Below are positions 39,610-48,425 of a stretch of DNA of 64,000 nucleotides, piece after piece. The stretch comes from Acidimicrobiales bacterium. GTDB taxonomy: Bacteria > Actinomycetota > Acidimicrobiia > Acidimicrobiales > UBA8190. Under the pieces are notes generated by a model, which ran no database searches, was not told where the DNA came from, and saw only the letters and a list, made by a program, of their open reading frames with translations. Where the stretch lies: contig DATKSK010000068.1 of the NCBI GenBank assembly GCA_035531755.1, positions 34,538 to 98,537 of the forward strand, read 5' to 3'. A program made the translations under genes and the position numbers. Each line of letters opens with the position of its first letter. Within the stretch, counting starts at the first letter, position 1.

Positions 39610-40530
39610 ATGTTCGGAGACCGGTCGGCTCGGGCCCGGTGGGCGGTGGTGGTGCCGCGGTTGGCGCTCGTCGCAGGTATCGGGGGCGTCACCCTGATCG
39701 GCGCCGGGGTGGCCACCGCGCCGGCGGCGACCCCGGCCCTCCAGATGGTGCCCAACCACTTCCTCGGCACCGCCCGCACGATCGCCCGCACGTCGTCGCC
39801 GTCGGCCTCGACCCCTGCGCCGTGCTGGGCGTCGTCGAACTGGTCCGGCTACGCGGTCAGCCAGACGGCGATCTCGGGCCTGCCGTGCGTGCCCGCCTCG
39901 GGTCAGACCTACACCGGCGTCACGGGGACGTGGACCGTCCCCACGGTCACGGGGTCGAGTCGAACGTCCACGTACTCGGCGGCCTGGGCCGGCATCGACG
40001 GCTTCGCCAACTCGAACCTCATCCAGGCCGGCACCGAGCAGGACTACACCGGCGGCAAGGCCCGGTACTCGGCCTGGTGGGAGATCCTCCCCGCGCCCGA
40101 GACGGTCATCCCGTCGATCACGGTCCTCCCCGGTGACGCCATGACGGTGTCGATCACCAAGGGCTCCTCGTCGCAGTGGTCGATCACGGTGACCGACAAC
40201 GGCAAGACCGGCCACGCCGCGCAGGCGCCGTTCACCACCACCCAGACCTATGCCGGCCCGGGGACCTCGGCCGAGTGGATCCTCGAGGCGCCCCAGGTGA
40301 ACGGGCGGATCGCCACCTTGGCGCAGTACGGCTCGGCGCCGTTCGACCACGGTACGGCGAACAGCGTGTCGCCGGGCCTGAAGGTCGGCACCGGCGGCGA
40401 GATGGTCCAGGGGAACTTCCGCCGTGCGCAGGTGGTCTCCATCCCGTCGAGCCCCGACACCGGCGCGCCCGCGGGTGACGGCTTCGTGACCGCCTACGGG
40501 TCGACCGCACCTCCGGCACCGACGTCGTAA
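39610..40530 (+). CDS. Secreted G1-family glutamic endopeptidase (eqolisin)
   Basis: 306 aa. An N-terminal signal peptide (residues about 11-45, WAVVVPRLALVAGIGGVTLI, then Ala-rich) leads to a beta-sandwich with SNWSGYAVS, TGTWTVP, AAWAGIDGF and the catalytic Gln in LIQAGTEQ and Glu in YSAWWEILPAP. Both catalytic residues of eqolisins are therefore present. The family works at acid pH outside the cell. GGGAGG before ATG 39610 gives the start. Bacterial members are few compared with fungal ones. Confidence 0.88.
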   Translation: MFGDRSARARWAVVVPRLALVAGIGGVTLIGAGVATAPAATPALQMVPNHFLGTARTIARTSSPSASTPAPCWASSNWSGYAVSQTAISGLPCVPASGQTYTGVTGTWTVPTVTGSSRTSTYSAAWAGIDGFANSNLIQAGTEQDYTGGKARYSAWWEILPAPETVIPSITVLPGDAMTVSITKGSSSQWSITVTDNGKTGHAAQAPFTTTQTYAGPGTSAEWILEAPQVNGRIATLAQYGSAPFDHGTANSVSPGLKVGTGGEMVQGNFRRAQVVSIPSSPDTGAPAGDGFVTAYGSTAPPAPTS

Positions 40531-40546
40531 CCCGGCCCCGGCGCTC

Positions 40547-40606
40547 GGCCGGAGCGCATCCGGCCGGAGCGAACCAGGCCGGAGCGCACCAGGCCGGAGC
40601 GCCCAT
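40547..40606. repeat. 15-bp tandem repeat, four copies
   Basis: Units begin at 40547, 40562, 40577 and 40592 with the constant core GGCCGGAGCG. It lies between the peptidase stop and the beta-CASP gene. Confidence 0.9.
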
Positions 40607-40624
40607 GGCCCGTAGCATCACGAC

Positions 40625-42031
40625 GTGACCTCCGCCGTGGCGTCCACCCTGTCGTTCCTGGGCGCGACCGGGACCGTGACCGGGAGCCGGTTCCTCCTCG
40701 ACACTCCCGGGAGCCGGGTGCTGGTCGACTGCGGGATGTACCAGGGCCTGAAGCACCTGCGAGAGCGCAACTGGGCGCCGTTCCCGGTCGACCCCCGGTC
40801 GATCGACGCCGTGGTGCTCACACACGCCCACCTCGACCACTCGGGCTACCTTCCCGCCCTCGTGCGCGACGGGTTCACGGGGCCGATCCTCGCCACCGCC
40901 CAGACCGCCGCGCTGGCGGCCATCGTCATGGTGGACTCCGGCCATCTCCAGGAGGAGGACGCCGCCTACGCCAACGCCAAGGGGTTCTCCAAGCACCACC
41001 CGGCCCGCCCGCTCTACACCGAGGAGGACGCCCACCGGGCGGCGACGCGGTTCCACCACGTGCCCTTCGCCACGTCCACCGCCGCCACCGCCGACGTCAC
41101 CGTGACCCTCCGGCCGGCCGGGCACATCCTGGGCTCGTCGACCGCCGAGCTGCGCATCGGCGGTGGCGTGGACCGGACGCTGTTCGCCAGCGGGGACCTC
41201 GGCCGGTCGAACCACCCCATCCTGCGGCCGCCGGCGCCACCACCGGAGGCGGACGTCATGCTCGTCGAGTCGACCTACGGGAACCGTGTGCACACGCCGG
41301 TCGAGGAGGCCGAGGAGCGGTTGGCGGCGGTGATCTCGCGCACCGCCGCCCGAGGCGGCACCGTCGTGATCCCCAGCTTCGCCGTCGACCGGACCGAGGT
41401 GATCCTCCTGGCGTTGCGGCGCATGGTGGCGTCGGGACGCATCCCGCAGCTCCCGGTGTACGCCGACAGCCCCATGGCCCTGGCGGTGCTGCACGTCTAC
41501 CGCAAGGCGATGGCGTCGGGCGATCCCGAGATCCGCCCCGAGAGCGTCACCGGCGGTGATCCGTTCGACCCCGGCTCGCTGCACGAGCTGCGCACCCCGG
41601 AGCAGTCGCGCCAGCTCAACGACGTCGACTTCCCGTCGATCATCATCTCGGCCTCGGGGATGGCGACGGGGGGACGCGTCCTGCACCACCTCGCCCGATG
41701 CCTCCCGGACCGGCGGTGCGCCGTCGTGCTCCCCGGCTTCCAGGCCGAGGGGACCCGGGGGCGGCTGCTGGCCGACGGCGCCACGACGGTCAAGATGCTC
41801 GGTCGCTACGTCCCGGTGCGCGCCGAGGTCGTGGTCGTCGACGCCTTTTCGGCCCATGCCGACGGCGACGAGATCGTCGACTGGCTCCGCCGTGCGCCGC
41901 GAGCCCCGGACACCTCGTTCGTGGTCCACGGCGAGCCCCGCGCCGCGTCCGTGCTCGCCGAGCGTCTGGCCAACGACCTCGGCTGGCACGCCGTCGTCCC
42001 CGTGCCCGGTGAGCGCGTGCGCGTGGACTGA
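40625..42031 (+). CDS. Beta-CASP metallo-beta-lactamase-fold RNase-like protein
   Basis: 468 aa from GTG 40625. The MBL motif is VLTHAHLDHSG, with AGHILGS, SGDLGR, FAVDRTEVIL and the beta-CASP insertion ending in FPSIIISASGMATGGRVLHHL. Motif C-like VVDAFSAHADGDEIVDWL and FVVHGEPRAASVLAERL close the protein. It matches the YSH1/CPSF-like exonuclease family of bacteria, usually of RNA processing or decay. Start codon context is weak; there is no strong ribosome-binding site. Confidence 0.86.
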   Translation: MTSAVASTLSFLGATGTVTGSRFLLDTPGSRVLVDCGMYQGLKHLRERNWAPFPVDPRSIDAVVLTHAHLDHSGYLPALVRDGFTGPILATAQTAALAAIVMVDSGHLQEEDAAYANAKGFSKHHPARPLYTEEDAHRAATRFHHVPFATSTAATADVTVTLRPAGHILGSSTAELRIGGGVDRTLFASGDLGRSNHPILRPPAPPPEADVMLVESTYGNRVHTPVEEAEERLAAVISRTAARGGTVVIPSFAVDRTEVILLALRRMVASGRIPQLPVYADSPMALAVLHVYRKAMASGDPEIRPESVTGGDPFDPGSLHELRTPEQSRQLNDVDFPSIIISASGMATGGRVLHHLARCLPDRRCAVVLPGFQAEGTRGRLLADGATTVKMLGRYVPVRAEVVVVDAFSAHADGDEIVDWLRRAPRAPDTSFVVHGEPRAASVLAERLANDLGWHAVVPVPGERVRVD

Positions 42032-42098
42032 GGCCGACCCCCGCGCCACGCACGCAGGCGTCAGGGGACGCCCGGGGTCAGTGACCTCACCGGCCTCA

Positions 42099-42130
42099 TG
42101 GTGGGAAGCCCGGCTGGTGGGAAGCCCGGC
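42099..42130. repeat. 16-bp direct repeat, two copies
   Basis: TGGTGGGAAGCCCGGC twice in succession. It sits in the 139-bp gap between the convergent beta-CASP and MFS genes. Confidence 0.9.
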
Positions 42131-42170
42131 CACGACGTGCTCCCTCGACGATCGCGGTCCTGGTGATCCG

Positions 42171-43829
42171 CTAGCCGCAGGTCGGCGGCGCGGGCGGTTC
42201 GGGCACCGGGCCGGACGGGCCTGGTGGATCGGACGGGCCTGGTGGATCGGACGGGCCCGCGGCTGCGCCGCGGTTGGGCAGGACGGCCAGCACGACGAAG
42301 GCGGCCGCGCCCACGACGCCGGCGCCGACCACCAGCCCGATGTCCATGCCGCTCACGAACGACCGCCTGGCCGCCGCGGTCAGTTGCGCCCCGAGGGGCC
42401 CGCCCACGCGCTGGGCCACGGCGAGGGCCCCTCCCAGCGAGCCCAGGATCAGGTGGCGGATGTCGGCGGGGATGGGCTGGTGCGCCAGGAGCGGCGCCAT
42501 GCGGTCCTGGTAGCGGATGTTGAGGGCGGTTCCCAGGATGGCGACCCCGAGCGCGCCGCCGAGCTGGATGGCGGTGTCGCTCGTCGCCGATCCCACGCCG
42601 GCCTCGGCGCGGGGGATCGATCCGAGGACCGACTCGATCGACGGCGCCAGGGCCAGGCCGGTGCCCAGACCCATGAGGACGAACAGCGGAAGGGCATCGG
42701 TGTAGGTGCCGTGGACCGTCGTCCTCGACAGCAGGCCGAGCCCGACGGCGATGAGGACCATGCCCGAGAAGACGACCGGCTTGGTGCCGACGATCCGGGC
42801 GAACACGCTCGAGAGCGGGGCGGCGACCAGCAGCACCAACGCGATCGGCCCCACCCGCAGGCCGGTCTGCAGCGGGCTGTAGCCGAGGGAGAACTGGAGC
42901 CACTGGGTCAGGAGGAAGAACATCCCGAGGAGACCGAACAGCACGAGCCCCATGGCGGCGATGGCGGCGCTGAACCGGCGCGAGCGGAAGAACGCCGTCG
43001 GCAGCATGGGGTGGCGCGACCGCTGCTCCCAGCGGACGAAGACGGCGAGCACGACGGCAGCGCCACCGAGGGCGCCCAGCACCAGGGGGGATGTCCATGT
43101 GCGGCTGGGGGCCTCGATGATCCCCCACAGCAGCGCGCCCATCCCCACCACCGACAGCAGCGCGCCCACGGGATCGGGGCGCGTGGCCGCGGCGTTGCGC
43201 GAATTGGGGACGAGGAAGATGGCGGCCACCAGGCCCGCCGCCGCGATGGGGACATTGACCAGGAACACCGAGCCCCACCAGAAGTGCGACAGCAGCCACC
43301 CGCCGACGATGGGGCCGGCCGCCACTCCCAGGCCGGTCGCTCCCGACCAGATGCCGATGGCCCGTGCCCGCTCCCGCTCCTCGGTGAAGACGTTGGAGAG
43401 GATCGAGAGTGTCGACGGCATGATCGCCGCCGCCCCGATGCCCATGCAGGCCCGGGCGGCGACGAGGTGGTCCGCCGTCCCCGAGAACGCCGAGAACGCC
43501 GACCCCGCCGCGAACACGACCAGCCCGGCCAGGAACACCCACTTCCGGCCGATCCGGTCGCCGAGGCTGCCCAGGACGAGCAGGAGGCCGGCGAACGCCA
43601 CGGCGTAGGCGTCGACGGTCCACTGCAGCTGGGTGGACGAGGCCTGCAGGCGCCGCACGATGGTGGGCATGGCGACGTTGAGGATGGTGGTGTCCAGGCT
43701 GATCAACAGCAGGGACACGCACAGCACCGACAGCACGATCCAACGCCTGACCCCCGCGATCACCCCCGGCGAGGCGGCCCGCGGGTCGGGCCCGGGCCCC
43801 TCCCCGCGCCGCGGCTCGACGTCCGTCAT
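42171..43829 (-). CDS. DHA2-family MFS drug exporter (14 TMS)
   Basis: 552 aa. The N-terminal SLLLISLDTTILNVAMPTIVRRL is the DHA2 motif, followed by WTVDAYAVAFAGLLLVLGSLGDRIGRK (motif A) and the IGIWSGATGLGVAAGPIVGGWLL block (motif C), which are characteristic of EmrB/QacA exporters. About 14 helices. The C-terminus (GPSDPPGPSDPPG) is a Pro-rich tail made by an 18-bp direct repeat. It follows the two small membrane genes 43899-44536 on the same strand by 69 bp. Confidence 0.9.
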   Translation of the reverse strand: MTDVEPRRGEGPGPDPRAASPGVIAGVRRWIVLSVLCVSLLLISLDTTILNVAMPTIVRRLQASSTQLQWTVDAYAVAFAGLLLVLGSLGDRIGRKWVFLAGLVVFAAGSAFSAFSGTADHLVAARACMGIGAAAIMPSTLSILSNVFTEERERARAIGIWSGATGLGVAAGPIVGGWLLSHFWWGSVFLVNVPIAAAGLVAAIFLVPNSRNAAATRPDPVGALLSVVGMGALLWGIIEAPSRTWTSPLVLGALGGAAVVLAVFVRWEQRSRHPMLPTAFFRSRRFSAAIAAMGLVLFGLLGMFFLLTQWLQFSLGYSPLQTGLRVGPIALVLLVAAPLSSVFARIVGTKPVVFSGMVLIAVGLGLLSRTTVHGTYTDALPLFVLMGLGTGLALAPSIESVLGSIPRAEAGVGSATSDTAIQLGGALGVAILGTALNIRYQDRMAPLLAHQPIPADIRHLILGSLGGALAVAQRVGGPLGAQLTAAARRSFVSGMDIGLVVGAGVVGAAAFVVLAVLPNRGAAAGPSDPPGPSDPPGPSGPVPEPPAPPTCG

Positions 43830-43898
43830 GGGCCCAAGTCTCCGACAGGGACCCCCGCCCGCCCTAGGGCCGTTCGACCTTCCCGTCCGTGCCGGAGC

Positions 43899-44099
43899 TC
43901 ACCGGGCGAAGGCATGCCACCCGAGCCACATCCAGGCCAGCACGGCCACGCACCGCCCGACGCGGCCGGCGGTGAGCCACCGCACCATCGTGCCGAGGCC
44001 CGGTCGGCGGCCGCCCGACATCACGGCGGCGAGCTGGAACACCAGCACGACGGCGGCGAGCACCGCCCACACCAGGAGGGTCGCCTGCCGGCCGGTCAC
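43899..44099 (-). CDS. Small DUF6186-like membrane protein
   Basis: 66 aa from GTG 44099, overlapping the TGA of the upstream gene (GTGA). One long hydrophobic helix (LLVWAVLAAVVLVFQLAAVMSG) and the tail RPGLGTMVRWLTAGRVGRCVAVLAWMWLGWHAFAR, split here at the conserved G-R and W-L-G-W. It resembles a small uncharacterised actinobacterial membrane family. The same tail pattern occurs in the neighbouring protein 44096-44536. Confidence 0.62.
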   Translation of the reverse strand: MTGRQATLLVWAVLAAVVLVFQLAAVMSGGRRPGLGTMVRWLTAGRVGRCVAVLAWMWLGWHAFAR

Positions 44100-44536
44100 C
44101 GGGCCACCAGGTACGCGCCGAACCCCAGCCACGCGGCGACCGCCACGATCTTGCCCGCACGGCTGGCGTCGAGCAGGTCGACGAGGGTGCTGAGCGTGGG
44201 GTGGGCGGCGCGGGGCGCGCTCGCGTAGCAGTAGAGCTCCCAGCCACCGACGGCGGCGGCCAGCGCCGGCCAGACGGCCCCGCGACGGCCCCGCGGGCAC
44301 GCGTGGGCCGGGTCGGTGGCCGTCACGCCGGCCGGCCCGGCCGCGTCGCCAAGTCGGGGGGCCCGCACCCGCAGCACCGTGGCCACGACCACCACGGCCA
44401 ACGGGACGGCGGTCACGACGTCGGCCGCCCACGTGAACGGGTGGGTGAACGACACCAGCACCCCCCAGGCGACGGCCACGGTGGCACCGGCGGCGATCCG
44501 GCGCCGGCCACGGGCACCCTGGTGACGTCGCCACAT
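44096..44536 (-). CDS. Small membrane protein with DUF6186-like tail
   Basis: 146 aa with three to four hydrophobic segments (AAGATVAVAWGVLVSF, VVTAVPLAVVVVATVL, AALAAAVGGWELYCYA). The last 35 residues (HPTLSTLVDLLDASRAGK, then AVAAWLGFGAYLVAR) align with the tail of the next protein. Function unknown. It starts 102 bp from the divergent P450 gene. Confidence 0.6.
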   Translation of the reverse strand: MWRRHQGARGRRRIAAGATVAVAWGVLVSFTHPFTWAADVVTAVPLAVVVVATVLRVRAPRLGDAAGPAGVTATDPAHACPRGRRGAVWPALAAAVGGWELYCYASAPRAAHPTLSTLVDLLDASRAGKIVAVAAWLGFGAYLVAR

Positions 44537-44638
44537 CCCGCAGGTCTAGCTGCTCCGGCCGCCGGGGGGCGGCGGAGACGCTCTTGTGCCCGACCGGTGC
44601 CGATGCGACGATGAGCGACGCTCGAAAGGGGGGCTGCC

Positions 44639-45838
44639 ATGACGCGCACCGAGGCACCGGACATCGATCTCATGGGCGGGGCGTTCTACGCCCACGACCC
44701 CTTCCCGGCGTTCGCCTGGATGCGGCGCAACGCCCCCGCCTACCACGACGAGGCCAACGACATCTGGGGCCTCACCCGCTACGAGGACGTCCGGGCGGCC
44801 GGGCAGGACCCCCAGACCTTCTCGAGCGCGGGCGGGTCGCGGCCGAACACTCCGCTGCCGTACATGATCGACATGGACGCCCCCGAGCACCGCAAGCGCC
44901 GGCGCCTGGTGAGCGCAGGCTTCACGCCCCAGGCCGTGCGCGACCGCGAAGGACGCATCCGCACCGCGTGCGACGACATCATCGACGCCGTGTGCGAGCG
45001 CGGCTCGTGCGACCTCGTCGCCGACATCGCCGCCCCGCTCCCCGTCGTCATGATCGCCGACATGCTCGGCTTCGGCACGGGTGACTGGGCGAAGCTCCTG
45101 GAGTGGTCCGACACCATGCTCATGTCGCAGGGGTCGGCCGACCCCGACGCTCTCGACAAGGCCACGGCGGCCTTCATCGAGTGGGACGGCTATATCCGCG
45201 AGCTCATCGACGAGCGCCGCCGCAGCTACTCGGCCGACGACCTCCTCGGGGTGCTGGTGCAGGGGGAGGTCGACGGGGAGCGCCTCGACGACACCACGCT
45301 CGTCTACGAGTCGCTGCTGCTGCTGATCGGCGGCGACGAGACCAGCCGCCACGTCATCTCGGGTGGGATGGAGGCGTTGCTGCGCAGCCCCGACCAGCTC
45401 GAGGACGTGCGGGCCGACCGCACGCTGCTGCCGGGCGCCGTCGAGGAGATGCTGCGCTGGGTGACGCCCATCAGGGACATGAACCGCCGGACCACCCGGG
45501 ACGTCGAGCTGCACGGCGAGACCATCCCCGCCGGCAAGAACGTGCTCCTGATCTACCCGTCGGCCAACCGCGACGAGACCGTCTTCGACGACCCGGAGAC
45601 CTTCGACATCCGCCGGTCGCCCAACGACCACGTGGCCTTCGGGTTCGGCGCCCACCTCTGCCTGGGGCACCGCCTGGCGCGCGCCGAGATCCTGACGATG
45701 GTGGACCGCGTCCTCGACCGGCTCCCCGACATCCGCCTCGCCGACGACGGGGCCCACCCGCTGCGGGAGTCGAACTTCATCGTGGGCTTCGAGTCGCTGC
45801 CCGTCACCTTCACGCCGACGGCCCGGCACGCGAGCTGA
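44639..45838 (+). CDS. Cytochrome P450, CYP142-like
   Basis: 399 aa. The heme-binding loop is VAFGFGAHLCLGHRLAR, the I-helix is LLLIGGDETSRH, and the ExxR motif is in VEEMLRWVTPIRDM region preceded by GAVEEML. Sequence around MIDMDAPEHRKRRRLVSAGFT and CDLVADIAAPLPVVMIADMLG is strikingly like mycobacterial CYP142, which oxidises the cholesterol side chain at C26/27. A steroid or fatty-acid substrate is likely, but redox partners are not near. Start ATG 44639 after GAAAGGGGGGC. Confidence 0.9.
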   Translation: MTRTEAPDIDLMGGAFYAHDPFPAFAWMRRNAPAYHDEANDIWGLTRYEDVRAAGQDPQTFSSAGGSRPNTPLPYMIDMDAPEHRKRRRLVSAGFTPQAVRDREGRIRTACDDIIDAVCERGSCDLVADIAAPLPVVMIADMLGFGTGDWAKLLEWSDTMLMSQGSADPDALDKATAAFIEWDGYIRELIDERRRSYSADDLLGVLVQGEVDGERLDDTTLVYESLLLLIGGDETSRHVISGGMEALLRSPDQLEDVRADRTLLPGAVEEMLRWVTPIRDMNRRTTRDVELHGETIPAGKNVLLIYPSANRDETVFDDPETFDIRRSPNDHVAFGFGAHLCLGHRLARAEILTMVDRVLDRLPDIRLADDGAHPLRESNFIVGFESLPVTFTPTARHAS

Positions 45839-45840
45839 CC

Positions 45841-45939
45841 CACCACCGGCCCACCGGCTGATCGGCCCACCGGCCCGCCGGCCCGCCGGCCCACCGGCCC
45901 ACCGGCCCACCGGCCCACCGGCCCACCGGCCGATCAGCC
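45841..45939. terminator. Inverted repeat enclosing an 8-bp repeat array between convergent genes
   Basis: GGCTGATCGGCC (45856-45867) and GGCCGATCAGCC (45928-45939) are perfect inverted repeats. The 60 bp between them consist of CCCACCGG-like octamers, with GCC variants. It separates the convergent P450 and ugpB-like genes and overlaps the latter's stop codon. It probably works as a two-way terminator; the octamer array may vary in length. Confidence 0.55.
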
Positions 45940-47409
45940 ACCCCCGATCCGGGTGTTGTAGTCCTGGATCTTGGCGTTCGCCTCCCGCTCGGCCAACGCC
46001 GCGGCGGCCTGCGGGGACTGGTGGTTGCTCAGCATCTGCACCATGCCGTCCTGCACGGCGTTACGCACGCCCTGGTAGTCGCCGATGAGCGAGCCGATGT
46101 TGGCGTTGCTGAGCGCCCCCGTGGTGAGCTGGGTGTACCCGACCCGGTAGTTGGGGTCCTGGGCCCAGCGGTTCGCCAGTACCGGCATGGTGGTGGCCGA
46201 CATCCGCACCGGCACGTAGCCCCCCTCGGCCGCCATCGACGCCTGCACGGCCGGTGAGTCGAGGTACTGGATCAGCTTCCAGGCCGCGGCGCGCTTGGCC
46301 GGTGCGGAATGCGACGACAGCCACAACGACCCGTCCCCCACCGGCACCCCCCCGCCCGTGGTGAGCGCCGGCAGCGGGGCCGTGGCGATCTGCACCCCGG
46401 GGTACTGCCCGCTCGCCAGGACGGCCTCGATGGGCCCGATGGCGCTCGACGCCTCGAAGGTCATCGCCGCGTTCCCCACGGCCAGCGCGATCAGGTGGTC
46501 GAAGTTGTTGGGGTCCGAACCGGTGTCGAGGGCCAGGCCCGACTTCACCATTCCGTCCCACCACTGCCAGATCTTCATGGCGGTAGGGCTCGTCAGGTTG
46601 GCCTTCGTGGCCCGGGCAGCCCGCCCGTTCTCGTTGTTCACGTACTGGCCGCCGCTCTTGGCCAGCAGGAACTCGAAGAGATACGGCTGCTCGTGCAGCG
46701 AGATGCCGTGCGTCGCCGCGCCGGAGGACACGATCTTCTGCGAGTCCGCCTGCACCTCGGCGAGGGTCTGGGGCGGCTTGTTCGGGTCGAGCCCCGCCTT
46801 GCGGAACTTGTTGGGGTCGTAGAACAGGACGATGTTCGACACACCGAACGGCATGGCGCGCTGCACCCCTGCGTACGAGTAGAACTTCAGCGCCCGAGGC
46901 AGGTAGTCGCCGAGCGCGTAGTGGCTGGCGTCGATGCAGTCCTGCACGGGAACCGTCGACCGGCTGTCGATGAGCTGGGCGACGGTGGTGTCCTCGAACT
47001 GGGCGACGTCGGGCAGGTCGCCGCTCGACAGGCCCGCCTTGTACTTGTTGAAGAGGTCCGCGTAGCTGGGCTGCTGGTTGAGCGTGACGTGCACGTCGGA
47101 TTGCGACGAGTTGAATTGGTTGATCTGTCCGACCAGCCAGTCGTTGTTGCTGCGCGCCATGGTGTGCCACAGCACGATCTGGACGGGCTTCGGGGCGGCC
47201 GCGAAGGCCTGCAGGCCGCACGCGGCGGGGTCCACCACGCCGGTCGCCTTCTTCTGGGTGGTGCTCGTCGACCCCCCGCCGCCTCCGCACGACGCCGCTA
47301 CGAGGGCCGCGGCCAGAGAGAGGAGCACCACGCCGGCGCGGCGGTGACGGCGCGCCGGCGGCCGGCCCCTGGTGTCGGTGTCGGTGTCGGTGTCGGTGTG
47401 GCTGTGCAT
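45934..47409 (-). CDS. Sugar/glycerol-phosphate ABC substrate-binding lipoprotein (UgpB-like)
   Basis: 491 aa from ATG 47409 (GAGGAGG upstream). The N-terminus is MHSHTDTDTDTDTRGR, with repeated TD from a 6-bp repeat, then a signal peptide ending in LVAASCGGGGG with a lipobox Cys. The mature part has VLWHTMARSNNDWLVGQINQF and the DVAQFEDTTVAQLIDS hinge typical of extracellular solute-binding family 1. It is the last gene of the operon ATPase-permease-permease-binding protein. The sugar is not readable; a divergent alpha-galactosidase favours galactosides. Confidence 0.88.
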   Translation of the reverse strand: MHSHTDTDTDTDTRGRPPARRHRRAGVVLLSLAAALVAASCGGGGGSTSTTQKKATGVVDPAACGLQAFAAAPKPVQIVLWHTMARSNNDWLVGQINQFNSSQSDVHVTLNQQPSYADLFNKYKAGLSSGDLPDVAQFEDTTVAQLIDSRSTVPVQDCIDASHYALGDYLPRALKFYSYAGVQRAMPFGVSNIVLFYDPNKFRKAGLDPNKPPQTLAEVQADSQKIVSSGAATHGISLHEQPYLFEFLLAKSGGQYVNNENGRAARATKANLTSPTAMKIWQWWDGMVKSGLALDTGSDPNNFDHLIALAVGNAAMTFEASSAIGPIEAVLASGQYPGVQIATAPLPALTTGGGVPVGDGSLWLSSHSAPAKRAAAWKLIQYLDSPAVQASMAAEGGYVPVRMSATTMPVLANRWAQDPNYRVGYTQLTTGALSNANIGSLIGDYQGVRNAVQDGMVQMLSNHQSPQAAAALAEREANAKIQDYNTRIGGG

Positions 47410-47429
47410 GACGCGCCTCCTCGGTGTGC

Positions 47430-48425
47430 TCATCCCTTCACGGCCCCGGCCGTCAGCCCCCGCACCAGTTGCTTCTGGAACACCAGCAACAGGACGAACA
47501 GGGGCAGGGCGGCCAGCACGGTGCCGGCGAAGGTGACGTTGATGTCGTTGATCTGGGTGCCGCTCAGGTACTTGAGCCCGATCTGCACCGTGCGCAGCCG
47601 GTCGTCCTTGGTCACGATGAGGGGCCACAGGTACTGGCCGAAGGCGCCGAAGAAGCTGAACAGGCCGAGTGCGGCGATCGACGGGCGCGCCAACGGCACC
47701 GCCACCCTGGTCATGAAGCGCCAGTGCCCCAGACCGTCGAGCGCCGCGGCGTCGCGCAGGTCGCGCGGCAGGCCGAGGAAGGCCTGGCGCAGCAGGAAGG
47801 CGCCGAACCCGGTGGCGAGGAAGGGCACCGTGAGCGCCAGGTACGTGTTGTACCAACCGAAGGTCACCACCGTCTGGACGTTGGTGAGGAACGTGACCTC
47901 CAGCGGCACCATCATCGTGGCCAGGAAGGTCACGAACAACGTCTTCTTGAAGGGGAACTCCAAGAAGGCGAAGGCGTAGGCCGCCGCGATGGAGGTGGCC
48001 AGCTGGCCGGCGACGATCACGATGGTGACGATGAAGCTGTTCGCCAGGTACCGGCCCAGGTGCCCCTGGGTCCACGCCGTGGCGTAGGTGGACCACACCG
48101 GGTGCGTGGGGAACAGGGTGGGTGGCCGATTGGCGATCTGGTCGGGCCGCAGCAGCGAGTTGACCACCGTGATGTAGATCGGGAAGAGCACGACCACCGC
48201 CAGGACGACCAGCAGCAGGTAGCGCCCGGCCCGCGCCGCCCGCCGGCGCGCTGCGGGGCTCCCGACCCGGGCCAGCAGCTGCAGGGCGATGCCGGCGCCG
48301 ACCACCCCGGCCACGACCCACAGGAAGGTGCGGAACCCAGGCGCGATGGCGCCCGACAGGCCCGGCACGACCGCGCCCGACAGCGCGGCCCCGATGGCCC
48401 CGGGACCGGGGGCGCTACCGCTCAT
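47430..48425 (-). CDS. Carbohydrate ABC transporter permease (UgpE/MalG-like)
   Basis: 331 aa, about seven helices including an N-terminal one not always present. The EAA loop is LRDAAALDGLGHWRFMTRVAVPLARPSI. The end TAGAVKG is typical. It overlaps the upstream permease stop by 11 bp and is followed by the binding-protein gene after a 20-bp gap. Forms the membrane channel with 48415-49404. Confidence 0.9.
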   Translation of the reverse strand: MSGSAPGPGAIGAALSGAVVPGLSGAIAPGFRTFLWVVAGVVGAGIALQLLARVGSPAARRRAARAGRYLLLVVLAVVVLFPIYITVVNSLLRPDQIANRPPTLFPTHPVWSTYATAWTQGHLGRYLANSFIVTIVIVAGQLATSIAAAYAFAFLEFPFKKTLFVTFLATMMVPLEVTFLTNVQTVVTFGWYNTYLALTVPFLATGFGAFLLRQAFLGLPRDLRDAAALDGLGHWRFMTRVAVPLARPSIAALGLFSFFGAFGQYLWPLIVTKDDRLRTVQIGLKYLSGTQINDINVTFAGTVLAALPLFVLLLVFQKQLVRGLTAGAVKG

